DNA from: Streptomyces sp. 135
GTDB taxonomy: Bacteria; Actinomycetota; Actinomycetes; Streptomycetales; Streptomycetaceae
Assembly (NCBI RefSeq): GCF_020026305.1
Contig: NZ_CP075691.1
Location: 1-64,000, forward strand
Length of the DNA: 64,000 nt
Reading direction: 5' to 3'
Each line of letters opens with the position of its first letter. Position 1 is the stretch's first letter. Below are positions 53,350-61,729 of this stretch, piece after piece. The notes under the pieces are model-generated. The model searched no databases, was not told where the DNA came from, and worked only from the letters and a program-made list of their open reading frames with translations. The translations under genes and the position numbers were made by a program.

Positions 53350-54720
53350 TTGAGCGCCATGGAGCCGTATCGCATCAAGGCGGTCGAAGCACTGCCTTTC
53401 ACGGACAGGGAGCATCGAGAGCGGAGCTTGCGGGAGGCGGGCTACAACCTTTTCCGGGTCTCCGCTGAGGACGTCACCATCGATCTGCTCACGGACTCCG
53501 GGACCGGGTCGATGTCCGCTGGCCAGTGGGCGGCTCTGATGGAGGGAGACGAGGCGTACGCCGGCGCAAAGTCGTACCGTGCATTCGAAGACCGTGTGCG
53601 CGACCTCACAGGTCACCGCCACATCCTGCCCGTGCATCAGGGGCGGGCCGGCGAGCGCGTTCTGTTCCAGGCGATGGAGCTACGAGGCAAGGTCTCTTTC
53701 TCCAACGGCCACTACGACACGACTGCGGCCAATGTCGTCCTGGCGGGCGGAAGACCAGTCGACACGCGAACTACGAAGGCCAGGGACTTCCACAGTCCCT
53801 ACCCGTTCAAGTCGACCTGGCGGTCTGGCCCGAAGAGGTGGCTGCCTCTGGTGGCGACACTGGTCCTCCTCACGCTGACCGACAACGGAGGCGGGGGGCA
53901 CCCGGTGGCCCTCTCACACGCCCGTGAAGTCGCAGATCTGTGCCGGTCCCGCGGGGTTCCCCTGTTCCTGGACGCGGCCCGCTATGCGGAAAACGCCTAC
54001 CTGAACCTTCTACGGGGCGAGGCTCCACAGTCCTCACCCGAAGAGATCGCCCGGGAGTTCTTCCGTACCGCGGACGGTGCACTGTGCAGTCTGCGCAAGG
54101 ACACGTTCGGCAACATGGGCGGGTTCCTCAGCATCGACGACGACGCGCTGGCCGAGCGGTGCCAGGAACTCGTTGTCGCCACCGAGGGGTTCGCGACGTA
54201 CGGCGGGATGGCCGGCCGGGACCTCGCTTCCCTCACCCGTGGCATCATCGAAGCCACAGAACCGCGGTACCTCGCCCATCGGTACAGCGCGGCGGAGGCG
54301 TTCGCCCGGGCACTGGCGGACGAAGGGCTTCCCGTCATGCGACCCACGGCGTGTCATGCCGTGTACATCGACGCCGGCGCGGTGATGCGGCACATTCCGG
54401 CACGCGAGTTCCCCGCGGTGGCCTTCGCCAACGAACTGTTCCTGGCCGCTGGAGTCCGATCGGCGGAGATGGGGAGCCTCGAGGCAGGGACCTACGCCTC
54501 GTCGGGCGAGCCTGCCGCCCAGCGCGAGCTGCTGCGGCTGACGCTGCCCCGCCGCGTCTACACGCAGAGCCACCTCGCTTACGTGGCCGAGGCCGTCGGA
54601 CGAGTGGCAAGCCACGCAGAGCGCCTGACAGGGTACGAGGTGCTGCATCAGCCGCGCCACCTCCGTCACTTCACGGCCACCCTACGCCCGTTGGACGCTT
54701 CAGAAAGCAAGCGCCGATGA
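53350..54720 (+). CDS. Tryptophanase/tyrosine phenol-lyase-like PLP enzyme
   Basis: A TTG start at 53350 behind GAGGAG is better placed than the ATG three codons later; the product has 456 residues. Family blocks: AGYNLFRVSAEDVTIDLLTD, HILPVHQGRAGERVLF, KVSFSNGHYDTTAANVVLAG, TDNGGGGHPVALSHAREVAD, PLFLDAARYAENAYL with the PLP Asp, and CSLRKDTFGNMGGFLSIDDD with the Schiff-base Lys. These enzymes cleave the beta carbon of aromatic or related amino acids. Between about 53815 and 53866 two nearby opposite indels replace a VDLAVWPEEVAASGGDT-like stretch by STWRSGPKRWLPLVATL, so about 17 residues are scrambled. The stop overlaps the next start (ATGA). Confidence 0.75.
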   Translation: MSAMEPYRIKAVEALPFTDREHRERSLREAGYNLFRVSAEDVTIDLLTDSGTGSMSAGQWAALMEGDEAYAGAKSYRAFEDRVRDLTGHRHILPVHQGRAGERVLFQAMELRGKVSFSNGHYDTTAANVVLAGGRPVDTRTTKARDFHSPYPFKSTWRSGPKRWLPLVATLVLLTLTDNGGGGHPVALSHAREVADLCRSRGVPLFLDAARYAENAYLNLLRGEAPQSSPEEIAREFFRTADGALCSLRKDTFGNMGGFLSIDDDALAERCQELVVATEGFATYGGMAGRDLASLTRGIIEATEPRYLAHRYSAAEAFARALADEGLPVMRPTACHAVYIDAGAVMRHIPAREFPAVAFANELFLAAGVRSAEMGSLEAGTYASSGEPAAQRELLRLTLPRRVYTQSHLAYVAEAVGRVASHAERLTGYEVLHQPRHLRHFTATLRPLDASESKRR

Positions 54721-55892
54721 GTCGCCGGCCGTTCGCCCCCGCCCGGGTGGCAGCACCGACGGTAGGGGTCGAAGAGGAGTTCGCGCTGGCCGACTACCGC
54801 ACCCGCCGTGCCGCCCCCCGGGCTCGGGACGTGGTGAACAAAGCCCGACAGCAGCTCGGGGAGACCCACATGACGGCTGAAATGTCCCGCGTACAGGTTG
54901 AGAGCGTCAGTCGGGTCTGCCGCGGCGGCGAGGAACTGGCCGCGGAGCTGGAGAGGTTGCGAGCAGGTGCGGCGAACGCGGCTGCACAGTACGACTGCCT
55001 GCTCGTGCCCAGTGGCACGGCCGTGCTGGGCGATCCCGGACCGCCTCCGATCCTGGACCGCCCGCGCTATCACGCCATCCAGGAGCGGTTTGGCCCGCTC
55101 ACGTGGAATCAGTGTGTCAACTCCTGCCATGTGCACGTTGGTGTCGACAATCTTGAGGACGCCGTCCAGGTGAGTAATCATCTGCGGCTCTGGGCGCCGG
55201 TGATGATCGCCCTGACGGCCAACTCACCCTTCTGCGAGGGCACGGATACGGAGTACGCGAGCTGGCGCTCCGTACTTTGGGACCGCTGGCCGACCGCGGG
55301 ACCGCCGCCCTTCCTGCACTCCGCCGCCCATTACGAGCAGGTGGTCGCGAGTCTCGTCGGCACTGGGGCAGCCCTGGACGCGGCGATGATCTACTGGCAG
55401 GTCCGCCCCTCCCGGCACGTGCCCACCGTTGAGGTGCGAGTCGCCGACGTCATGCCGGACATGGCGGACACCCTCGCCTTCGCCCTCCTCGTACGCGCAC
55501 TCGTCACTGTGGCGCTCGACGCTGTCCACGACGGGCAGGCCCTGCCTGACGTGAATGATGCCGTTCTGCGCGGAGCATGCTGGCAGGCGGCGCGCTGGGG
55601 ACTGTCCGGTCAGCTTCTGGACACGAGCGCGCCCGACCTGCACCCGCGGCCGGCCCGGCAGGTCGTCGACCGCCTCTGGGAGCACGTGGCGGGACGGCTG
55701 GAGCAGTACGCCGACCTGGCTCCGGTACAGGCGTGGCTGGACCGCTCTGAGCGGCTGGGAACCGGTGCGGAGCGGCAGCGTCGCATCGTCCGCGCCAACC
55801 GGGGACGACTAGCAGCCGTCGTCGACGCCCTCGCCGTCCCCATTGCAGATAACCGAGCGGCGAGTAACGCAGCGCGCCGACCGGCCGAGTAG
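54717..55892 (+). CDS. Glutamate-cysteine ligase-like carboxylate-amine ligase (YbdK/GCS2)
   Basis: ATG at 54717 overlaps the preceding stop. The 391-residue product has the GCS2 layout: VAAPTVGVEEEFALADYRTR at the nucleotide/metal site, ARQQLGETHMTAEMSRVQVE, VNSCHVHVGVDNLEDAVQVS and WAPVMIALTANSPFCEGTDT, then HVPTVEVRVADVMPDMADTL. These ATP-dependent enzymes join a carboxylate to an amine; known cases make gamma-glutamylcysteine or amides of amino acids. In this operon it may couple a carboxylate made by its neighbours to an amino compound; that is inference. Confidence 0.8.
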   Translation: MSRRPFAPARVAAPTVGVEEEFALADYRTRRAAPRARDVVNKARQQLGETHMTAEMSRVQVESVSRVCRGGEELAAELERLRAGAANAAAQYDCLLVPSGTAVLGDPGPPPILDRPRYHAIQERFGPLTWNQCVNSCHVHVGVDNLEDAVQVSNHLRLWAPVMIALTANSPFCEGTDTEYASWRSVLWDRWPTAGPPPFLHSAAHYEQVVASLVGTGAALDAAMIYWQVRPSRHVPTVEVRVADVMPDMADTLAFALLVRALVTVALDAVHDGQALPDVNDAVLRGACWQAARWGLSGQLLDTSAPDLHPRPARQVVDRLWEHVAGRLEQYADLAPVQAWLDRSERLGTGAERQRRIVRANRGRLAAVVDALAVPIADNRAASNAARRPAE

Positions 55893-55929
55893 GAACGCCC
55901 TCACCGGCACCAGTGTGGAGGAGACAGGC

Positions 55930-57168
55930 ATGCGACCACAGGAGGCCCCCGAGAAGCTCCTCCGAGCATCGCTGGTCTGGGACGGGCACATGCCTGAGCC
56001 CATCGCCGGCATCGACGTACGCGTGCGCGGCCGCCGCATCACCGAGACCGGGGCGTCCCTCCCACCGGGTCCGGACACCGACGTCATCGCCCTCCCCGGG
56101 CACACACTGTTGCCGGGACTGATCGACTGCCACGTGCACGTCGTGGACGAAGCACTGGACACCCAGCCACTGTCGTACCAGGTACTCAGCGCGGTGCCGG
56201 TTCTGCGGAGTCTTCTCTCTCACGGATTTACCACGGTCCGCGATCTCGGCGGCGCGGACCAGCCGGTGAACGTCTCCCTCAAGCGGGCTGTCGCTGATGG
56301 TCTGATCCCGGGCCCACGCATGATGGTGGCCCCCAACATGCTCTCCGCGCGCGGTGGCCACGGGGACAAGACACCCCATCTCGCGGGGCGCTACGGCCTG
56401 GAGATCGGCAGCCTGGCCGACGGGTGCGACGCGGTCATACAAGCGGTACGCACCCAGGCACGCGCTGGCGCCGACTGGATCAAGGCCGCTGTGAGCGGGG
56501 GTTTCTCATCCCCTATCGACACCCCTCTTGACCTCGGCTTCACTCAAGGGGAGCTGAACGCTCTCGTCCAGGCCGCTACAGACCGCAATCTTCCCACAGC
56601 GGCCCACGCCTTCTCCGACGAGGCCGTGCGACGAGCCATCAGCGCGGGCGTGCGCAGCATTGAACACGCCTGCCTGGCCAGCGCCGCTACGCTCCGTCTG
56701 GCGGCCGACGCGGGCATCGTCGTGGTACCCACCCAGTACGCCCAGATGTACTACGTGGACAGACTCGACGATGAGCTCTTCTGGCAGGACCGCCCCGACA
56801 GCCTTCGGGCGACTTACGCACAGCACGCCGACGCACTCCGGGCCGGCCTACCTGATGTTGCCGCCAGCGGCGTGCCCATCGCTTTCGGAACGGATGCCGG
56901 GATGTTCCCGCACGAGGAGAACTGGCGTGAGTTCCCCACCCTCGTCACCAACGGCTTCACCCCCCGGCAGGCCCTGGGTGCCGCGACGACCCAAGCCGCC
57001 ACACTCCTACGCCGCCCAGACCTGGGGCACATCGCGCCCGGAGCACTCGCGGACCTGGTGGCCATCCCCGGCAACCCCTTCGAAGACATCGCGGCAATGG
57101 AACACTCTGACTTCGTCATGCAGGACGGGAACGTGGTCAGACGGGCACACGGTGTTGCGGCTGAGTAG
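55930..57168 (+). CDS. Amidohydrolase superfamily metal-dependent hydrolase
   Basis: ATG at 55930 follows GGAGGAG. The 412-residue product has HTLLPGLIDCHVHVVDEALD (metal HxH), a conserved Lys in DWIKAAVSGGFSSPIDTPLD, then NLPTAAHAFSDEAVRRAISA and GVRSIEHACLASAATLRLAA with two His ligands, and IAFGTDAGMFPHEENWREF with the final Asp. This is the imidazolonepropionase/prolidase-like (PF01979) pattern, hydrolysing amide or cyclic amide bonds. It is the last gene of the tryptophanase-like operon, 37 bp after the ligase. Confidence 0.85.
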   Translation: MRPQEAPEKLLRASLVWDGHMPEPIAGIDVRVRGRRITETGASLPPGPDTDVIALPGHTLLPGLIDCHVHVVDEALDTQPLSYQVLSAVPVLRSLLSHGFTTVRDLGGADQPVNVSLKRAVADGLIPGPRMMVAPNMLSARGGHGDKTPHLAGRYGLEIGSLADGCDAVIQAVRTQARAGADWIKAAVSGGFSSPIDTPLDLGFTQGELNALVQAATDRNLPTAAHAFSDEAVRRAISAGVRSIEHACLASAATLRLAADAGIVVVPTQYAQMYYVDRLDDELFWQDRPDSLRATYAQHADALRAGLPDVAASGVPIAFGTDAGMFPHEENWREFPTLVTNGFTPRQALGAATTQAATLLRRPDLGHIAPGALADLVAIPGNPFEDIAAMEHSDFVMQDGNVVRRAHGVAAE

Positions 57169-57219
57169 GCTGAGCAAGAACCCGAACCCTCCGACGGACT
57201 CCGTACACCCGCAACCTTG

Positions 57220-57420
57220 ATCCCGGTGCGCGACCGCAGGGTTGGCGCCTCGTCAAGGAACTACCGGTTCTCGGCGAGCGTGCAGGTCATCATCGACGCG
57301 GACACCCGCCTGGTCATCGCAAGCGCCCGTATCCGGCGCCGGGGACCAAGGCCGACGCCCACGTCTGGCATGCATCGGATCTGCAGAGGCCGCGGGCGAC
57401 GGCCTCCACCACACCCTCGA
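57220..57420 (+). pseudogene. IS5 family transposase internal fragment
   Basis: The frame reads RDRRVGASSRNYRFSASVQV then IIDADTRLVIASARP, matching RDHSLAEQSKNYRYSTNDQV of the IS5 copy at 17319 and covering the region after the first catalytic Asp. Both ends are missing. It forms the inner right flank of the metabolic island, in opposite orientation to the IS5 fragment on the left. Confidence 0.6.
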
Positions 57421-57424
57421 GCAC

Positions 57425-57664
57425 CTCGTCAGCGTCCCACTCGATCCGGTTCAGCATCCGGTGGATGCGGCGGTCCGGGCCTGCGTGGCCGGCTTCTTCC
57501 GCCAGCGTCCAGCCGTTTTCCCGCTGCAGCGGAGCGATCAAGCCCCGCATATAAGCCAGTGCGGACTCCCGCGGCTCCGACCTGATGAAACGGTGCACGA
57601 ACCGCCCATGCACAGCTTCCAGTTCGCCCGCCCACAACCTGACATCAGCAAGGTCCCCACCCAT
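57425..57664 (-). pseudogene. IS701 family transposase N-terminal fragment
   Basis: The minus-strand frame from ATG 57664 reads MGGDLADVRLWAGELEAVHG, RFIRSEPRESALAYMRGLIA, LQRENGWTLAEEAGHAGPDR and HRMLNRIEWDADEVLE. WAxELxxLHxRxxxRFxRxEPRxRAxxYxxGLLxxxExKNGWxLAExxG is the IS701 N-terminus. About 80 residues remain. The C-terminal fragment at 49818 is on the same strand, so both could be parts of one IS701 copy opened by the island. Confidence 0.7.
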
Positions 57665-57691
57665 AACCACACCAACGACCAACCTGGCCAC

Positions 57692-58139
57692 CAGTCACAG
57701 CAAGCACCGTTGCAGTACTAGGCCGGTCTTATGAGGCAGCAGATGCATGTTTACGAAGCCGCCTGGGGATGCCGTCTCGGGAAGTCGAGGTACTGATGCG
57801 AGACACCATGGCCGATGGACGGATTGCGATGCTGGACCTCATGGCTGGCGAGTCCACGCGCCTGGATGCGGCACGGAGAGAGTTTCTGGTGGCTACCCGG
57901 CAGGTGCTCGATGGTGACTGCTGACATCATCGATCGGGCACAGCGGGCGGCTCGGGGAACGCGCAACGGGACAGCTCGCGCATCGCGGTAGTCTGCCGCT
58001 CCGCAGCTCCCGGGGGCTGAGGAACATCGGAACGAAAACCGGCGCTAAGCCTGCCTGGCGTCGATGTGGGCTTTGACCTGGGGTTCTGTGAGAGATGAAC
58101 CTTCGGCAGTCGTATTGATCGACTGTCTGAAGGTCCGGG
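57692..58139. other. Stretch before the Tn3-family transposase
   Basis: A 42-residue frame at 57796-57924 (MRDTMADGRIAMLDLMAGES, then TRLDAARREFLVATRQVLDG) looks like a helical protein fragment but has no clear start site. 58030-58139 should contain the end and promoter of the Tn3-type element; I could not recognise the 38-bp inverted repeat. Confidence 0.3.
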
Positions 58140-60488
58140 GTGCCGGTCGAGTTTTTGACGGATGAGCAGGCTGCCGCGTACGCGGCGTATCGCGGGGCGC
58201 CGTCCCGTACGGAGTTGGAGCGGTTCTTCTTCCTGGACGACGCGGACCGGGAGCTGATCGAGTCCAAGAGGCGGGCACACAACCGCCTGGGGTTCGCGGC
58301 CCAGCTCACGACCGCGCGGTATCTCGGGGTGTTCCTGGACGATCCGGTGGACGTACCGCCGGAGGTCGTGGACTACCTTGCCGAGCAGCTCGGCGTCGGT
58401 GACCCGTCGGTGCTGAAGGTGTACGGCGAGCGGGAGAACACCCGGCTGGAGCACGTACGCGAGCTGCGGCGGGTGTTGGAGTACCGGGAGTTCGCCGAGG
58501 CGGAGGCCGAGCTGCGGGAGTGGGTGGACGCGCGGGCGTGGACGACGGGCGAGGGTCCGAAGGCGTTGTTCGACGCGGCGGCCGGGTGGCTGCGCGAGCG
58601 GCGGGTGCTGCTGCCGGGGGTGACGACGCTGACGCGGCTGGTGGCCTCGGTACGGGAAGCGGCGAACCACCGGCTGTGGGACACCCTGTACGGGATGCTC
58701 GGCGTCGGGCAGCGGGCGGTGCTGGACTCCCTGCTGACGGTGCCGCCGGGTGAGCGGGTTTCGGAGCTGGACCGGCTGCGCCGGGGCCCGGTGCGGGTGT
58801 CGGGCCCGCAGATGAAGCGGGCGTTGGAGCGGGCGGAGGAGATCGCCGCGCTCGGAATGGGCGCTGTGGACGTGTCGGGGATACCGCCACGGCGCTTGGC
58901 GGAGCTGTCGCGCTACGGGGTGGACGGGAAGGCGTCGCTGCTGCGCCGGCACTCCGACACGCGCCGCCTGGCGACGCTGCTGGCCACCACCGTGTACTTG
59001 ACCTCGCGGGCGGTGGACGACGCGCTGGAGGTGCTGATCGCGACGAAGCTGCTGGCGAAGGCGGAGCGCGAGAGTGCGAAGGAGAAGCTGAAGACCCTGC
59101 CGCGGGTGGAGCGGGCGTCGGCGAAGCTGGCGACCGCGTTCCAGGTCGTGTTCGACACTACCTCCGAGCAGGTCGATACGGACACGGGGGAGATCGCCCC
59201 GCCGAAGGTGGAGAGCCTGGAAGGGATGTGGGCGGCCATCGAGCAGGTGGTGCCCCGGCACGAGCTGGCCGCAGCGATCGCCACGCTGTTCGAGTTGACC
59301 CCGCCGCTGGACTCGGATGCGGACGAGGCATGGCGGGCCATGCTGGTCAACCGGTTCGGCACGGTCCGGCCGTTCTTGAAGTTGCTGGTCAGCGTGGTGG
59401 ACTTCGACGCCACCCCGGAGGGTGAGCCGGTGCTGGCCGCGCTGCTGTCGCTGCCGGAGCTGATGGGCCGCAAGAAGGTCGGCCCGGCCGAGATCGACAC
59501 CGCCCTGCTAAGCGGTTCGTGGCGGCGCTTGGTGCTGGCGGCGCCGCACCTGGAGCCCGGGACGGTGGACTGGTAGGCGTACACGTTCTGCGTGCTGGAG
59601 CACCTGCACCGGATGCTTCGCAGCAAGCAGGTCTTCGCGAAGAACTCCTCGAAGTGGGGTGATCCGCGGGCGAAGCTGCTGGCCGGGCAGGCGTGGCAGC
59701 AGGCCCGCCCGACCGTGCTGGCCTCGCTGAACCTGCCCGAGGAAGCGGGCGGCCACCTTCAGGCACGGGCGGCGCTGCTGGACGGCACCTACCGGGAGGT
59801 CGCCGCCCGGGTCCCGGACAACGCGCAGATCGTCTTCGACGACGACGGCCGCCTGCACTTTGCCGCCCTGGAGCCGGAGCCCGAACCAGCCTCCCTCCTC
59901 GACCTGCGGGCCGCGGTGAACGCGATGCTGCCGCGCGTGGACCTGCCCGAGGTGCTGCTGGAGGTCTTCTCCTGGACCGGCGCCGACCAGGCGTTCGCCT
60001 CGGTCACCGGCGGCGAGGCCCGGCTGAAGGACCTGCACGTCACGATCGCGGCCCTGCTGGTCGCCCACGGCTGCAACGTCGGCTACACCCCGGTCATGGG
60101 CGGCGCGGACCCGCTGAAGTACGGGCGGCTGTCCCACGTGGACCAGACGTACTTGCGGCTGGCAACGTACCGGGCCGCGAACGCGGCCCTCATCGAGCAC
60201 CAGGTGTCCATCGGGCTCGCGCAGAGCTGGGGCGGGGGCCTGGTCGCCTCGGTGGACGGGATGCGGTTCGTCGTCCCCGTCCCCAGCGTGTACGCACGGC
60301 CGAACCCGAAGTACTTCGGTCGCCGCGGCGGCGCCACTTGGCTCAACATGATCAACGACCAGGCGGCGGGCCTGGGCGGGAAGGTCGTGGCCGGCACCCC
60401 GCGCGACTCCCTGTACGTGCTGGACGTCCTCGACGACCGCGATGGCGGCCGCCGTCCGGAGATGATCGTCACCGATACCGCGTCCTAT
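58140..60488 (+). pseudogene. Tn3 family transposase with in-frame stop and truncated 3' end
   Basis: The frame opens MPVEFLTDEQAAAYAAYRGA with a DUF4158 N-terminal domain (ELERFFFLDDADRELIESKR, LGFAAQLTTARYLGVFLDDP). At 59574 a TAG follows GTVDW; the same frame continues AYTFCVLEHLHRMLRSKQVF, where relatives have a Lys (AAG), so one base change explains the stop. The DDE domain then runs through HGCNVGYTPVMGGADPLKYG and GGRRPEMIVTDTASY, and ends near 60488 where unrelated sequence begins. The last ~190 residues, including the final catalytic Glu, are missing. The break coincides with the start of the recombinase cassette. Confidence 0.8.
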
Positions 60489-60553
60489 TTGGTTACCTGG
60501 ACACCTTTCCCCTCGTTGAGGGTCGGGGGCGGCCGTCACGGTCGTCAGGTGCG

Positions 60554-61729
60554 ATGGCCCTGGGGGCGTCCGTGCGCGTACGGCGGCGGTGTCAGGAGGA
60601 CGGCTCGACCGTGGTCGAGCTGCTCGACGAGAACGAGGACCCGGTCGAGGTCGTTGCGGGGTTCCTGCGGTTCCTCAAGGCCCGGGACTGCTCGCCGAAC
60701 ACGTTGGTCTCGTACGCCTACGACCTACGTCATCTCTGGCGGTTCTTCGAGAGCCGGAGTCTGAGCTGGGACCGCTTCGGCCCTCCGGACGCGATCGCCC
60801 TGCTGGAGTACCTGCGGTCGGTGCCCTCGCGTCGGCCACGTCGCCGGATGACGCTGTCGGTGGTGACGATGGGCGCCGACGGTCCGGCGACCAAGCTCGC
60901 GGCGAGCACGGTGAACCGGATCCTGGCCGCGGTGTCCTCGTTCTATGAGTACGCGATCCTGGCCGGGCTGCTGGAGCGGGCCAATCCAATCGAGAAGCGC
61001 CCCGACCCCGCGCTGCAGCGGGTCTCCGAGCGGCACCGCCCGTTCATGGGGCGCGCGAGCCGGCAGCGTCCGGTCCGCCGCGCGGTGCGCGTCAAGACCG
61101 TCCAGCGGGTGCCCCGTCCCTTGGACGACGAGCAGGTCGAGTCACTGCTCGCGCAGCTGCGTGGACTGCGTGACCGGGCGATCGTGTTGCTGATGCTGAA
61201 CGGTGGGCTGCGGCCTGGCGAGGTTCTCGGCCTGCATCTGGATGATCTAACCTACGGTCGGCGGCGCGTGGTGGTCCGGCACCGCGAGGACCATCCCAAG
61301 GGGGCTCGGTCGAAGTCCCGCCAGGAGCGGGTGGTCGACCTGCACGAGACGGAGACCCTGGCCACGGTCAGTGCCTACGTGATGAACGAGCGTCCGCAGG
61401 ACGCCGACAGCCGGCTGGTGTTCCTGATCGGGGGCCGCGGCACCCGGCGCCTGGAGCCGCTCGGCTACGACGGGCTGGTGCGGATGTTCTCCCGGGCCTG
61501 CACCCGGGCGGGCATCCGCGAGCCCTGGGTGACGCCGCATGCCCTGCGCCATACGCACGCGACGCGCATGTGGGAGGGCGGGATGCGGGAGCTGACGCTG
61601 CAGAAGCGGCTCGGTCACGCCTCGCCGGAATCGACTCGCCTCTATACCCGGGTCTCCGACCCCGCCGTCGTCGCCGACTACCACCGGGCCCTGGACGCCC
61701 TGGGCAAGCCGCGGGAGATCACCGAATGA
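60554..61729 (+). CDS. Tyrosine recombinase, Tn554 TnpA-like
   Basis: ATG at 60554 gives 391 residues. The N-terminal SAM-like domain is FLRFLKARDCSPNTLVSYAY with LRHLWRFFESRSLSWDRF; the catalytic domain has LMLNGGLRPGEVLGLHLDDL (Arg I), PHALRHTHATRMWEGG (HxxR) and LQKRLGHASPESTRLYTRVS (His and the Tyr nucleophile). All catalytic residues are present. Length and coupling (ATGA overlap) to a ~630-residue recombinase match the TnpA-TnpB arrangement of Tn554-like elements. It starts about 65 bp after the break in the Tn3 transposase. Confidence 0.8.
   Translation: MALGASVRVRRRCQEDGSTVVELLDENEDPVEVVAGFLRFLKARDCSPNTLVSYAYDLRHLWRFFESRSLSWDRFGPPDAIALLEYLRSVPSRRPRRRMTLSVVTMGADGPATKLAASTVNRILAAVSSFYEYAILAGLLERANPIEKRPDPALQRVSERHRPFMGRASRQRPVRRAVRVKTVQRVPRPLDDEQVESLLAQLRGLRDRAIVLLMLNGGLRPGEVLGLHLDDLTYGRRRVVVRHREDHPKGARSKSRQERVVDLHETETLATVSAYVMNERPQDADSRLVFLIGGRGTRRLEPLGYDGLVRMFSRACTRAGIREPWVTPHALRHTHATRMWEGGMRELTLQKRLGHASPESTRLYTRVSDPAVVADYHRALDALGKPREITE

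Noticed and set aside
57796..57924. 42-residue ORF as an independent gene
   Set aside because: No ribosome-binding site and no conserved partner; it may be a fragment of a helical protein.
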